13,200 nucleotides of DNA from Legionella sp. Lineage in GTDB: Bacteria > Pseudomonadota > Gammaproteobacteria > Legionellales > Legionellaceae. Positions 1-6,739 of this stretch are shown here, in pieces (position 1 is the first letter of the stretch; the number at the start of each line of letters is the position of its first letter). The position numbers and the translations under genes are program-made. The notes beneath the pieces were generated by a model that was given only the letters and a program-made list of their open reading frames with translations, made no database searches and had not been told where the DNA came from. The stretch is taken from NCBI GenBank assembly GCA_004297865.1, contig SCSO01000464.1:1-13200 (forward strand), given 5' to 3'.

Positions 1-787
1 GACCAAATCTCGCTACCTCCCTCATCATGTAAAAATAGATCAGAAAGTATACATTAAAAGAAATTTTACTTGAATATCTTGATAATGGAGCGCCAATAAT
101 ATCCTTAGGATTATCATATCTCTTTATAAGAGCTTTCTGATCCATAATAATCAGTTTACGGGCTTCCTTTGCTATTTTATCTGGAGCATTAGGATCATTG
201 GCTACAATTAAAATATCATTTGTAAAAGTTACAAAATTTTTATCTTTTGTATCATATGGATAAACAATAGGGGTATTCACATCAAATATAAAATTTTCAT
301 TCTTATTAAATTTTACTTGGATATCTAGATCTGAATAGGTTCCGCACTTTTCTATGATAGGAATGATCCTTCTGATACAGTCACTGGCTGCAGCTAAATT
401 GCCTCCCTGATTATTTCTTGACTTATCAATTTCATTTCTTGCAATAGAATATAGCCGCTTTTCTTTAGTAGAAAAATGGCTAATATCTAAGCTATCAAAA
501 TCGATTGGGGATATCTTATTGGTATTACAAAAGTTTTTTAAGCGTTCAGTTGCACTTTTATTAATACATGAGGCACTATATATTAGTGATATTTGTGCAT
601 TTGGACACTCTCGCCTCATTCGTTTTAAGCGACGCTGATTTTCATACCCCATGAAAGCATGTTCTTTTTTACTAAACCATATTTTGTAATGCTTTGTAAG
701 GTTAACTTTAAAACTGTGATTCGTTTTTACAATAGAGTCATTAATTCTCTTTGGATTCAATTTATTGTGCTCACAATGAAATTTCAA
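1..787 (-). CDS. TcdA/TcdB-type glycosyltransferase (GT-A, DXD), candidate effector, 3' end off the window
   Basis: This frame stays open from the left edge up to about base 787; the C-terminus is missing. Counted from the TTG at 787, three hallmarks of large clostridial toxin-type glycosyltransferases are visible: HYKIWF at 33-38 (the Trp that stacks on the sugar nucleotide in that family), NLAAASD at 130-136 (nearly identical to the TcdB motif), and SDLD at 152-155, the DXD metal/UDP-sugar site, 17 residues after the Asp of NLAAASD. Such proteins transfer a sugar from a nucleotide sugar to a host protein; the target cannot be read here. In Legionella, proteins of this type are commonly Dot/Icm effectors, so I infer a secreted role. 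The start is uncertain: no ATG precedes HYKIWF after the in-frame TGA, TTG at 787 and TTG at 760 are options, and the first ATG (652) would cut into the fold. Confidence 0.8.
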   Translation of the reverse strand, partial: MKFHCEHNKLNPKRINDSIVKTNHSFKVNLTKHYKIWFSKKEHAFMGYENQRRLKRMRRECPNAQISLIYSASCINKSATERLKNFCNTNKISPIDFDSLDISHFSTKEKRLYSIARNEIDKSRNNQGGNLAAASDCIRRIIPIIEKCGTYSDLDIQVKFNKNENFIFDVNTPIVYPYDTKDKNFVTFTNDILIVANDPNAPDKIAKEARKLIIMDQKALIKRYDNPKDIIGAPLSRYSSKISFNVYFLIYFYMMREVARFG

Positions 788-890
788 TCTTATTATACAT
801 AATGGTCATAAAACAAGCAAGGTGGACTAGAAGAAACAAGGAAAAGGCCGGGTTGGCTTATTGACATCGTTTGAGATAGATAAGATTTGT

Positions 891-1082
891 TTATCGATAC
901 TTATTAAACTCGCGTATTTTTTTATCGGTGTTAAATTGGGAAAGAGAATAAACAGCCCATAGTGCAGCTGGTATCCATCCTATAAGCGTTAATTGTAAAA
1001 TTAGACACATAATCCCTGCAAATGGTCGTCCGATAGTGAAAAACACAGTAAAAGGTAAAAAAATAGCTAGGAGTAAGCGCAT
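891..1082 (-). CDS. Pmp3/YqaE (UPF0057) family small membrane protein
   Basis: A 63-residue hydrophobic protein with the family pattern of two membrane helices. The first is about residues 3-20 and the second about 22-47, joined by a short GRPFAG turn. The second carries the conserved LTLIGWIPAALWAVYSL stretch, followed by a charged tail with DKKIREF. Length and motif match the Pmp3/YqaE proteolipids, which sit in the inner membrane and have been linked to cation stress tolerance and membrane potential in yeast and plants; bacterial roles are less clear. The ATG at 1082 is the only sensible start; no strong Shine-Dalgarno is seen. It stands alone between the glycosyltransferase and the MFS gene, all on the minus strand. 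Confidence 0.85.
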   Translation of the reverse strand: MRLLLAIFLPFTVFFTIGRPFAGIMCLILQLTLIGWIPAALWAVYSLSQFNTDKKIREFNKYR

Positions 1083-1288
1083 TATAAAATCACTAAGTTA
1101 AATCAAATTAATGTCATTGTATTCATTAGACATTTTATAATCAATAATAAAAACTTTCACGGTTACTGCGCTCCGCTAAAGGATAGGTTTTGAAATTAAA
1201 TCAGAGGGTAAATTTGAGCAAATAATTACTGCACTGGAAGCTAATCCTCTCACGCCTAAGCAAGGAGGATTTAGCTTGATATCCTTCT
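1083..1288. other. Intergenic stretch with an imperfect hairpin
   Basis: No convincing gene. An inverted repeat, agctaatcctc (1239-1249) and gaggatttagct (1265-1276), forms an 11-bp stem with one bulged T and a 15-base loop. It lies 13-50 bases behind the MFS stop and could end that transcript, but no T-run follows on the minus strand. On the plus strand a frame from about 1180 to 1347 reads like protein but has no start codon and runs antisense into the MFS gene; it may be a gene remnant or chance. Confidence 0.35.
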
Positions 1289-2575
1289 TTAATTCAATTT
1301 ATATTCCAATCCATCTTTTTCAAAATTTTGACAATGAGTTTCCTTAATAAATATCAACAGGATAAGCGCAATAATTAAATAAAAAGGAAGCAATACAAGA
1401 GCCATTTTATAGCCATACGCTGAGAATTGATGTATCCCCTTGACTAAACGCCCATCCCAACCAAAATCTAATAACATACCAACCAATGGCTCGGTAAGCG
1501 CCTCGCAAATGGAATCAAATGTATTCATGAATCCAAGTACGGTGGCTGTTAACAGAATAGGGAAGCTCTCTTTAATCATAGAAAAGCTAATAAAAAAACC
1601 GCTGGCTCCAAATCCAAATAAAAATAAATACAGGCTGATTACTCCCATCTTTAAGTTTGCTCCATAAATCACCATCATTAAACATACTGAGGCCAATAAG
1701 GTACCAAATGTCATCAATGGTTTGCGTTTACCAATAGCATCTGACAACCATCCTAATAAAGGCGCTCCTATTGCAAATCCAATAAAAATCCATGAAACAG
1801 CCAAGGCTGCCTTTGAAGCAGATAAGCTATAGGCTTGTTGTAAAAATGGTACACCCCATAGTCCGCCAAATACTGAAACAGGAGCAAATGCAAGCCCGCT
1901 ATACAATGATAGTAGCCATGCTTGTTTCGATTTTAATATGAGGATAGGTTGAGCATTTTTTTTTGAATGGATTACAACTTGCCTTTTTTCTTTATCTCTA
2001 ATCGCAAGAACATAGATCAAGCTGAGCAAAATTCCCAATCCTGAAATAATCTGTAAAGCCATTCTCCAGCCAAATTTCTGCACTAGTAATGACAATGGAG
2101 CTTGTCCACCAATTGCACCTAACATGGCAGCCGTCATGCACATACCAGAAATCAAAGCGAAGCGTTTAGGAGGAAACCATAAAGCAGCATTTTTAAAACA
2201 AGAAACGGCTGCAAATGCAGCACCAAAACCAATAAAGGCCCGGCTTAAACACGCTAAAATCAATGAATTTGTTTCCGAAAATATCAAAGTACTTATGCCG
2301 CAAATCAATATTGCCAGTGCTGTTAAAAATCGAGGACTAAATTTATCAAGCAATATGCCTACAGGAATTTGCATCATTAAGTAAGCGTAAAAATAACAAG
2401 CTGATAAATTACCTAGCCCTACCCCATTAATGTTAAATGCATACATTAAATCGCTTGTCATTACACTCGGTGATACCTGAACTAAATATTTATAAAAAAA
2501 GAAACAGGCCCCGAGAAACCAAACAAACCAAGGATATATGGTTCGCATATATTTTTTTGAATCATTATTTTGCAT
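1289..2575 (-). CDS. MFS transporter, 12 transmembrane segments
   Basis: A 428-residue inner-membrane protein with about twelve hydrophobic segments in two halves. It shows the major facilitator loop 2-3 motif, GILLDKFSPR (residues 73-82), and the weaker counterpart GWLSDAIGKRKP between helices 8 and 9. The N-terminal PWFVWFLGACFFFYKY and QVSPSVMTSDLM stretches resemble Legionella MFS proteins annotated as sugar-acid, phosphate-ester or amino-acid transporters; the substrate cannot be read. I place the start at the ATG at 2575 because GGGGGTAAC precedes it at good spacing. The frame stays open to an ATG at 2683, but that extension is hydrophilic, unlike MFS N-termini, and begins inside a palindrome. 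Its long structured upstream region suggests regulation by an operator or leader. Confidence 0.85.
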   Translation of the reverse strand: MQNNDSKKYMRTIYPWFVWFLGACFFFYKYLVQVSPSVMTSDLMYAFNINGVGLGNLSACYFYAYLMMQIPVGILLDKFSPRFLTALAILICGISTLIFSETNSLILACLSRAFIGFGAAFAAVSCFKNAALWFPPKRFALISGMCMTAAMLGAIGGQAPLSLLVQKFGWRMALQIISGLGILLSLIYVLAIRDKEKRQVVIHSKKNAQPILILKSKQAWLLSLYSGLAFAPVSVFGGLWGVPFLQQAYSLSASKAALAVSWIFIGFAIGAPLLGWLSDAIGKRKPLMTFGTLLASVCLMMVIYGANLKMGVISLYLFLFGFGASGFFISFSMIKESFPILLTATVLGFMNTFDSICEALTEPLVGMLLDFGWDGRLVKGIHQFSAYGYKMALVLLPFYLIIALILLIFIKETHCQNFEKDGLEYKLN

Positions 2576-2639
2576 GTTACCCCCATGAATATAAAAACCA
2601 GTAGAGCTCAAGAGAGGTACGGGTTTAACAGTTACACGT

Positions 2640-2792
2640 TTAGTGAATAGAACCCGACCTTGTGGTGGAAATTTCCACCACATTTCTAAGGTCTATAACT
2701 GGGAGCATAGTTTTCTTGATGGTGTACCAAGGGTACCTGAGATAGCTAACGTAGATATTGATTGTTTTGCTGCAGTTAAAAAATTTATTCAT
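2640..2792 (-). CDS. Possible 50-residue leader ORF upstream of the MFS gene
   Basis: ATG at 2792 is preceded by GAGG at 2804-2801, eight bases away, the best ribosome site in this region. The frame encodes 50 residues starting MNKFFNCSKTINIYVSY and ends with TAA at 2642-2640, 64 bases before the MFS start. No family is recognised. Just after the start lies a run of six T. A shift of +1 there would give a more protein-like frame (LTAAKQSISTLAISG...) that ends at a TAG, after which the same frame continues into the MFS frame. It may be a leader peptide, a small gene or a decayed N-terminal piece. A candidate -10 hexamer overlaps this ribosome site, so not both signals can act as drawn. Confidence 0.3.
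   Translation of the reverse strand: MNKFFNCSKTINIYVSYLRYPWYTIKKTMLPVIDLRNVVEISTTRSGSIH
2661..2682. promoter_or_regulatory. Perfect 22-bp palindrome (candidate operator or hairpin)
   Basis: The half site TGTGGTGGAAA (2661-2671) is followed directly by its exact reverse complement (2672-2682), with no mismatch and no spacer. It lies 86-107 bases upstream of the MFS start codon. As DNA it could be a dimer-binding site; as RNA it would make a 9-bp stem with a 4-base loop. No T-run follows on either strand, which argues against a plain terminator. The regulator is unknown. Confidence 0.5.
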
Positions 2793-2804
2793 GATAATAT
2801 CCTC

Positions 2805-2833
2805 ATAATAATTAATGAAAAACTAATTGTTAA
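2805..2833 (-). promoter_or_regulatory. Candidate sigma-70 promoter for the MFS gene
   Basis: On the minus strand TTAACA (2833-2828) is followed after 17 bases by TATTAT (2810-2805), a good match to -35 and -10 boxes. Transcription would start near 2798 and give a leader of about 220 bases ahead of the MFS ATG. The -10 directly abuts the GAGG ribosome site of the 50-residue ORF, so a transcript from here would lack it. Confidence 0.35.
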
Positions 2834-2839
2834 GCTGAT

Positions 2840-2879
2840 GTTATCTGCTAGATGATCTGCCCTGAGACGGGCAGATAAC
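2840..2879. repeat. Two mutually exclusive hairpins sharing one arm
   Basis: ATCTGCCC (2855-2862) pairs with GGGCAGAT (2869-2876) around a 6-base loop. GTTATCTGC (2840-2848) pairs with GCAGATAAC (2871-2879) around a larger loop. Both use the same right arm, so only one can form at a time. No T-run follows immediately on either strand. The element begins a few bases beyond the stop of the small minus-strand ORF ending at 2883, so it could be its terminator or an RNA switch for the downstream MFS gene. Confidence 0.45.
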
Positions 2880-2882
2880 GGA

Positions 2883-3035
2883 TTAAATGGTGGGCCGACT
2901 CAGAGCAAAAAAGAGTGTAACGACCACCACCACGAAGAATGAGAATTGGATAAATGAAATTGATAGCGAGCCAACAGTAACCTTATCGTGGTTTTGAAAT
3001 GAAAGATCATTTGTTTGCTGTAGGCTTAAATTCAT
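2883..3035 (-). CDS. Possible 50-residue single-pass membrane protein
   Basis: From ATG 3035 the frame encodes 50 residues: a polar N-terminal half, then a hydrophobic stretch SISFIQFSFFVVVVVTLFFAL at about 26-46, ending SRPTI. This fits a small single-span membrane protein. The frame is also open to an ATG at 3086, but a consensus promoter (3097-3068) would start transcription near 3061, favouring the inner ATG. No clear Shine-Dalgarno is present. A second frame in the same place (ATG 3010, stop at 2900) holds three consecutive Trp codons and could instead be a leader peptide. No family is recognised. Confidence 0.35.
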   Translation of the reverse strand: MNLSLQQTNDLSFQNHDKVTVGSLSISFIQFSFFVVVVVTLFFALSRPTI

Positions 3036-3067
3036 TTTTAAATCGTATAAATTAAAATTAATAAAAC

Positions 3068-3097
3068 ATGCTAACTTATTGAACAATAATTTGTCAA
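3068..3097 (-). promoter_or_regulatory. Candidate sigma-70 promoter with consensus -35
   Basis: On the minus strand the perfect -35 box TTGACA (3097-3092) is followed after 18 bases by TAGCAT (3073-3068), a 4-of-6 match to the -10 box. Start of transcription would be near 3061, about 26 bases before the ATG at 3035. Confidence 0.4.
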
Positions 3098-3310
3098 GGG
3101 CACTAACAGAAAATCCTCTGCAATAGAAAATTATGTACGAAAGTGATTAGGGTCAGATCTTGCCTTACGCCCACAATCTAGAGGGTATCAGCCTAACGAG
3201 TCTAATAGGTAACCCTATAAAAGGGGTTTAGAGCCCTTAAAACGTAATATTCTCTTAAGAATATTGTAGTATAATTAATAAACAATTATTGTTATGGATC
3301 TGTACTTTAT
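3098..3310. promoter_or_regulatory. Upstream region of the 430-residue gene: -10 box and perfect hairpin
   Basis: TATAAT at 3270-3275 is a consensus -10 box 35 bases before the ATG at 3311. No good -35 box stands 16-18 bases upstream; instead a perfect inverted repeat AATATTCT-ctta-AGAATATT (3246-3265) occupies that position, as expected for an activator or repressor site. Further left, AACCC (3211-3215) pairs with GGGTT (3224-3228). No gene is seen between 3098 and 3310. Confidence 0.4.
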
Positions 3311-4603
3311 ATGAGTCTTTTTGATGAATTATACCTTCAAAACACTAATGAAACCTTAGCTGAAAAAATTGATAGGGCATGGGGTATCTACAGAGATTCT
3401 CAGGTAAGTAAAGATAAAAGAACCGCTTTAAATTTTCTAATGTATGTATTTAATATTGAAAATTTAAATGATGTTAATGAGCAATTAATCAAATTAATGG
3501 CAGATCGGGCAAAGCATAAGGACGAAAATCCCGAATACATACCTACACTTAGTCCTTCATACTTAGAGCTCACTCCAGGGGAAATGCGTCCTGCTGTAAC
3601 AAAAAAATCAAAGGAATCAGAAGATTATAGACTTCAAGCATTATTTGATGCAGGGGAAATACTGGATGTTAGTAATAATTATAAATCGAGTGATCCCGAA
3701 AATAAGGTACCTATGCTCTTTGCACCGTCAAGAGCAAAGTTTCGAGTTCATATCTTTCGTGGTCAATTTTATCAAAATGGAAAATTATTTAATACGGAGT
3801 CTATGACTTCTCATCCAAATGGTTATGCTTCCTTCACCCTAAATGCCAATGGTGAGTTGTCTGTTTTTAACCATTTCAGACATAAACGAATTAATAACGA
3901 TTATTTTGCGCATTCTTCCATGAATGCAGGAAGTCCCTTAGTGAGTGCAGGAGAACTTCATATCAAGGATGGGAAGCTTCTTATGATGAGTACTGGTAGC
4001 GGGCATTATAGACCTACTTTACTCTCCATTTATCGCACATTGCAGTATTTTTCTCAAAAAGGAATTGATGTGTCAGAGACGGAGATTTTGACCTTCACAA
4101 ATCCAGCTAATCGGATGAGAGTTAGTAAATCAAAAATGATTCAGGTTACGAATGTAAATTACTATGTCATTTCCGCCACTGAATTGATTAAGAACATAGA
4201 TAGTATCCTTGATGAAGCTGCATTAAAAATTAATCATGATTTAGAGCTTTATCAAGACAATACTTTTTGGAATTTTATATATCATGTTAAAGACTGGTTA
4301 ACCGGTTCAAATTTAACCGGTGAGAGAGAAAAACTTGCAAAAACCATGAAAACCTTGGTCAATGAATTGCATCAGCAATTACAAAATACTAAAAGTAATC
4401 GTTTAGATCTTTTGTCCGAAACCATAGATCGAGTCCGTGAAATTAATGCAAACAATAAGAAACTTTCCAAAGAGCATGGAAAATCAACTTTTAAGGGAAG
4501 ATTAAATCAAATAATTATGACTTTTGAAGATGATTTATTAAGTATACGAAGAATAAGCTCTTCTAGTGATATTAAATTAGAGAATTTGCGACAAGTATTT
4601 TAG
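3311..4603 (+). CDS. Candidate Dot/Icm effector with SGHYRP motif
   Basis: A 430-residue soluble protein with no signal peptide or membrane helix. The central part contains NDYFAHSSMNAGSPLVSAGE followed by a GKLLMMSTGSGHYRP segment (SGHYRP at 230-235) and RTLQYFSQKGIDVSETEI. From memory, this pattern of a hydrophobic strand, GEL.I..G, then SGHY.P and a helix ending GID.S recurs in Legionella effector proteins; its biochemical role is not known to me. Residues 285-400 are charged and likely helical or coiled coil. The C-terminal tail (IRRISSSSDIKLENLRQVF) is serine-rich and could hold a translocation signal, which is inference. The gene has its own -10 box. Its stop codon is followed at once by an in-frame ATG and a 59-codon frame. 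Confidence 0.75.
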   Translation: MSLFDELYLQNTNETLAEKIDRAWGIYRDSQVSKDKRTALNFLMYVFNIENLNDVNEQLIKLMADRAKHKDENPEYIPTLSPSYLELTPGEMRPAVTKKSKESEDYRLQALFDAGEILDVSNNYKSSDPENKVPMLFAPSRAKFRVHIFRGQFYQNGKLFNTESMTSHPNGYASFTLNANGELSVFNHFRHKRINNDYFAHSSMNAGSPLVSAGELHIKDGKLLMMSTGSGHYRPTLLSIYRTLQYFSQKGIDVSETEILTFTNPANRMRVSKSKMIQVTNVNYYVISATELIKNIDSILDEAALKINHDLELYQDNTFWNFIYHVKDWLTGSNLTGEREKLAKTMKTLVNELHQQLQNTKSNRLDLLSETIDRVREINANNKKLSKEHGKSTFKGRLNQIIMTFEDDLLSIRRISSSSDIKLENLRQVF

Positions 4604-4783
4604 ATGGTCCGTTCAAGGGATCTAGAAAGAGCTTTCTACACACGAATTGCTAATTTTTTGCAGGTCCAGAATGATAATTTTGGAAAACCGCAGTGCCCTA
4701 AACAATATGAACCCTATGTTTCAAGTCATCAAGGTTTCTTCTCTGATCCCACAATACAGCATTTCAATTTTCGTCTTTACTAG
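4604..4783 (+). CDS. Possible 59-codon ORF continuing in frame after the effector stop
   Basis: ATG follows the TAG stop at 4601-4603 without a gap and in the same frame, and 59 codons run to TAG at 4781-4783. The protein begins MVRSRDLERAFYTRIANFLQ and ends TIQHFNFRLY; composition is protein-like, with no known family. There is no ribosome site for this ATG, so translation would need coupling, stop readthrough or an ancestral longer effector broken by a nonsense change. Parts of the opposite strand also read like protein, so this may simply be decayed sequence. Confidence 0.3.
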   Translation: MVRSRDLERAFYTRIANFLQVQNDNFGKPQCPKQYEPYVSSHQGFFSDPTIQHFNFRLY

Positions 4784-4940
4784 ATATCATTTATGCTGGA
4801 AGTACCGTATCAGCTGCATCAATGAACATAGGGTGATGAGCTAGTCGGTTTGGTTGTTTCCCTATTACCCCCTGTAATGTCTCAAAAATTATCACTGGGT
4901 TTTTAGTCTTACGTGATATTTGTAAAATAAAGAGAGAAAT
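4784..4940 (+). other. Upstream region of argS
   Basis: No gene is supported here. A weak -10-like TAAAAT (TTTGTAAAATAA, near 4921-4931) precedes the argS ribosome site AGAGAG by a few bases, without a recognisable -35 box. Confidence 0.3.
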
Positions 4941-6683
4941 ATGAGTGAGTTGTTTGAAGATAGAATTAATAGGATTTTCCAGGATGCATTTGAAATACTA
5001 GGCTATAACACCCAGTATGCAAAAGTTGTATTATCCTCACGTCCGGAATTAGGACATTTTCAATGCAATGCTGCTATGTCATTAGCAAAGGAAATAGGAA
5101 AAAATCCTTTAGAGATAGCCAATCATATAGTTGACCTTATTTCTAAAAATTCTTGGCTCACTAATGTTAATATTGCTCAACCAGGATTTATAAATTTTTC
5201 AATTTCATCAGATTATTTAGCAGAGTGGTGCAATCAACTAGTATTAGATCATCGTTCTGGTTGCCCAATTGTTGTTAATAAAAAGAGAGTGGTTATTGAT
5301 TTTGGTGGTCCTAACATTGCTAAGCCAATGCATGTGGGACATATCAGATCTACTGTCATTGGGGATTGTTTACAGCGTTTATATCGATTTTGTGGTGATG
5401 AAGTAATAAGTGATATTCATTTGGGCGACTGGGGCACACAAATGGGTATGTTGATTGAAGCTATGAAAAAAAAGATGCCTGAAGCAGATTATTTTAATGA
5501 ATCCTTTGAAAATGATTATCCCGATTCATCACCTGTAACGGTGGATGAACTATCAGCGCTCTATCCGGAAGCCGCAGCTTTGTGTAAAGTCGATGAAGTA
5601 GAAATGCAAAAAGCCAGAACATCCACCTTAGAACTCCAAAAGAAGAAAAGAGGTTTAGTGGCTTTATGGACTCATTTTTCCAATATTTCAATCGCGTCAT
5701 TAAAAAAGGACTTCAATGAGCTAGGCGTAACATTTGATTTATGGAATGGTGAAAGCACTGTTCACGATCTGGCAGAGAAGTTAATTGCAACTCTGATAGA
5801 TGATAAAATCGCCAGAGAAAGCAATGGAGCAATAATAATTGAATTAGAGGAAAATATGCCTCCTTTAATATTAAAAAAATCTGATGGTGCTTTTATGTAT
5901 GGCACAACTGATTTAGCTACCATTGTTGAAAGAGTAAATGCAATTAATCCAGATTTAATTTTATATGTAGTAGATAAACGCCAATCTCTTCATTTCAAAC
6001 AAGTGTTTCAAGCTGCAAAAAAATGTCGACTAGCTGATTCCGTTATTTTAGAGCATGTGGGCTTTGGCACAGTAAATGGTTCGGACGGTAAACCATTCAA
6101 GACTAGAGGTGGCGGAACTATGAGCCTGAAGGATTTAATTAAGGAAGCCAAAGTTAACGCCGATTCTCGTTTTAATGATAATGATATGGACGTGAATTTA
6201 AAAAAAGACATAGTTAACAAAATTGCCTTATCTACATTAAAAATTGCGGATTTATCAAATCCCCGAATCTCTGATTATATATTTGATTTAAATGTTGCCT
6301 CACAATTTGAAGGTAAAACAGGACCTTATCTTTTATATTCAGCAGTTCGCATTAAATCGATGCTTCAAAAAGCCAATAACTTAGATCAAAATAATCTCAA
6401 AATTTTACCTGCTGTAAATTCATTAGAAGAAGATCTTCAATTGACATTTACCAAATTACCCAAAGCAATAATGACTGCCTATAATAAATTTGAGCCTCAT
6501 CACTTGTGTGATTTTGCCTTTGAACTTGCCTCAGCTTATAACCGTTTTTATGCTGCGTGTAATGTTTTAACAGAAGAGAATATAGCAGTTCGTAATTCAC
6601 GCTTAGCAATGTCTGCTCTAACCTTAAAGCAAATGATTTTAATCTTTGCTATTTTGGGTTTAGAGATTCCTGAAAAAATGTAA
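4941..6683 (+). CDS. argS: Arginyl-tRNA synthetase (class I)
   Basis: A 580-residue cytosolic enzyme that charges tRNA-Arg using ATP. The N-terminal Add-1 type domain (about 1-110) is followed by the class I catalytic core with NIAKPMHVGHIRST; the HIGH signature reads HVGH at 131-134. The second class I signature is the degenerate DGKPFKTRGGGTMSL around F386-R389, which is normal in ArgRS, where the KMSKS motif is often replaced. The DALR anticodon-binding domain (about 460-580) ends with the usual LGLEIPEKM. Length agrees with E. coli ArgS (577). ATG 4941 has AGAGAG just upstream. It lies between the effector region and a small exported-protein gene, and shows no truncation. Confidence 0.97.
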   Translation: MSELFEDRINRIFQDAFEILGYNTQYAKVVLSSRPELGHFQCNAAMSLAKEIGKNPLEIANHIVDLISKNSWLTNVNIAQPGFINFSISSDYLAEWCNQLVLDHRSGCPIVVNKKRVVIDFGGPNIAKPMHVGHIRSTVIGDCLQRLYRFCGDEVISDIHLGDWGTQMGMLIEAMKKKMPEADYFNESFENDYPDSSPVTVDELSALYPEAAALCKVDEVEMQKARTSTLELQKKKRGLVALWTHFSNISIASLKKDFNELGVTFDLWNGESTVHDLAEKLIATLIDDKIARESNGAIIIELEENMPPLILKKSDGAFMYGTTDLATIVERVNAINPDLILYVVDKRQSLHFKQVFQAAKKCRLADSVILEHVGFGTVNGSDGKPFKTRGGGTMSLKDLIKEAKVNADSRFNDNDMDVNLKKDIVNKIALSTLKIADLSNPRISDYIFDLNVASQFEGKTGPYLLYSAVRIKSMLQKANNLDQNNLKILPAVNSLEEDLQLTFTKLPKAIMTAYNKFEPHHLCDFAFELASAYNRFYAACNVLTEENIAVRNSRLAMSALTLKQMILIFAILGLEIPEKM

Positions 6684-6739
6684 GTTACAATCATTTAGGA
6701 ATGGCTAATTTCAATTAGAAGAATCAATGGAGTGCATCT

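Noticed and set aside
2124..2384. Plus-strand open frame inside the MFS gene
   Set aside because: It is antisense to a well-supported transporter and has no start signal or family.
2576..2683. N-terminal extension of the MFS protein to ATG 2683
   Set aside because: The extra 36 residues are hydrophilic, start inside the 22-bp palindrome and lack a ribosome site; ATG 2575 has GGGGGTAAC upstream.
3140..3245. tRNA or other structured RNA gene in the slightly GC-richer stretch before the effector candidate
   Set aside because: No cloverleaf, T-loop or acceptor stem could be traced; only short hairpins.
3236..3259. Possible PmrA box (CTTAAA and CTTAAG)
   Set aside because: The two hexamers are 12 bases apart, not the 5-base spacing of the enterobacterial box, and they do not match the tandem arrangement I recall for Legionella PmrA.
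6081..6125. Missing KMSKS signature in arginyl-tRNA synthetase
   Set aside because: ArgRS commonly lacks canonical KMSKS; the DGKPFKTR-GGT form here matches the E. coli enzyme pattern, so it is not a defect.
5494..6220. Minus-strand open frames inside argS
   Set aside because: These are shadows of the strongly conserved argS frame.
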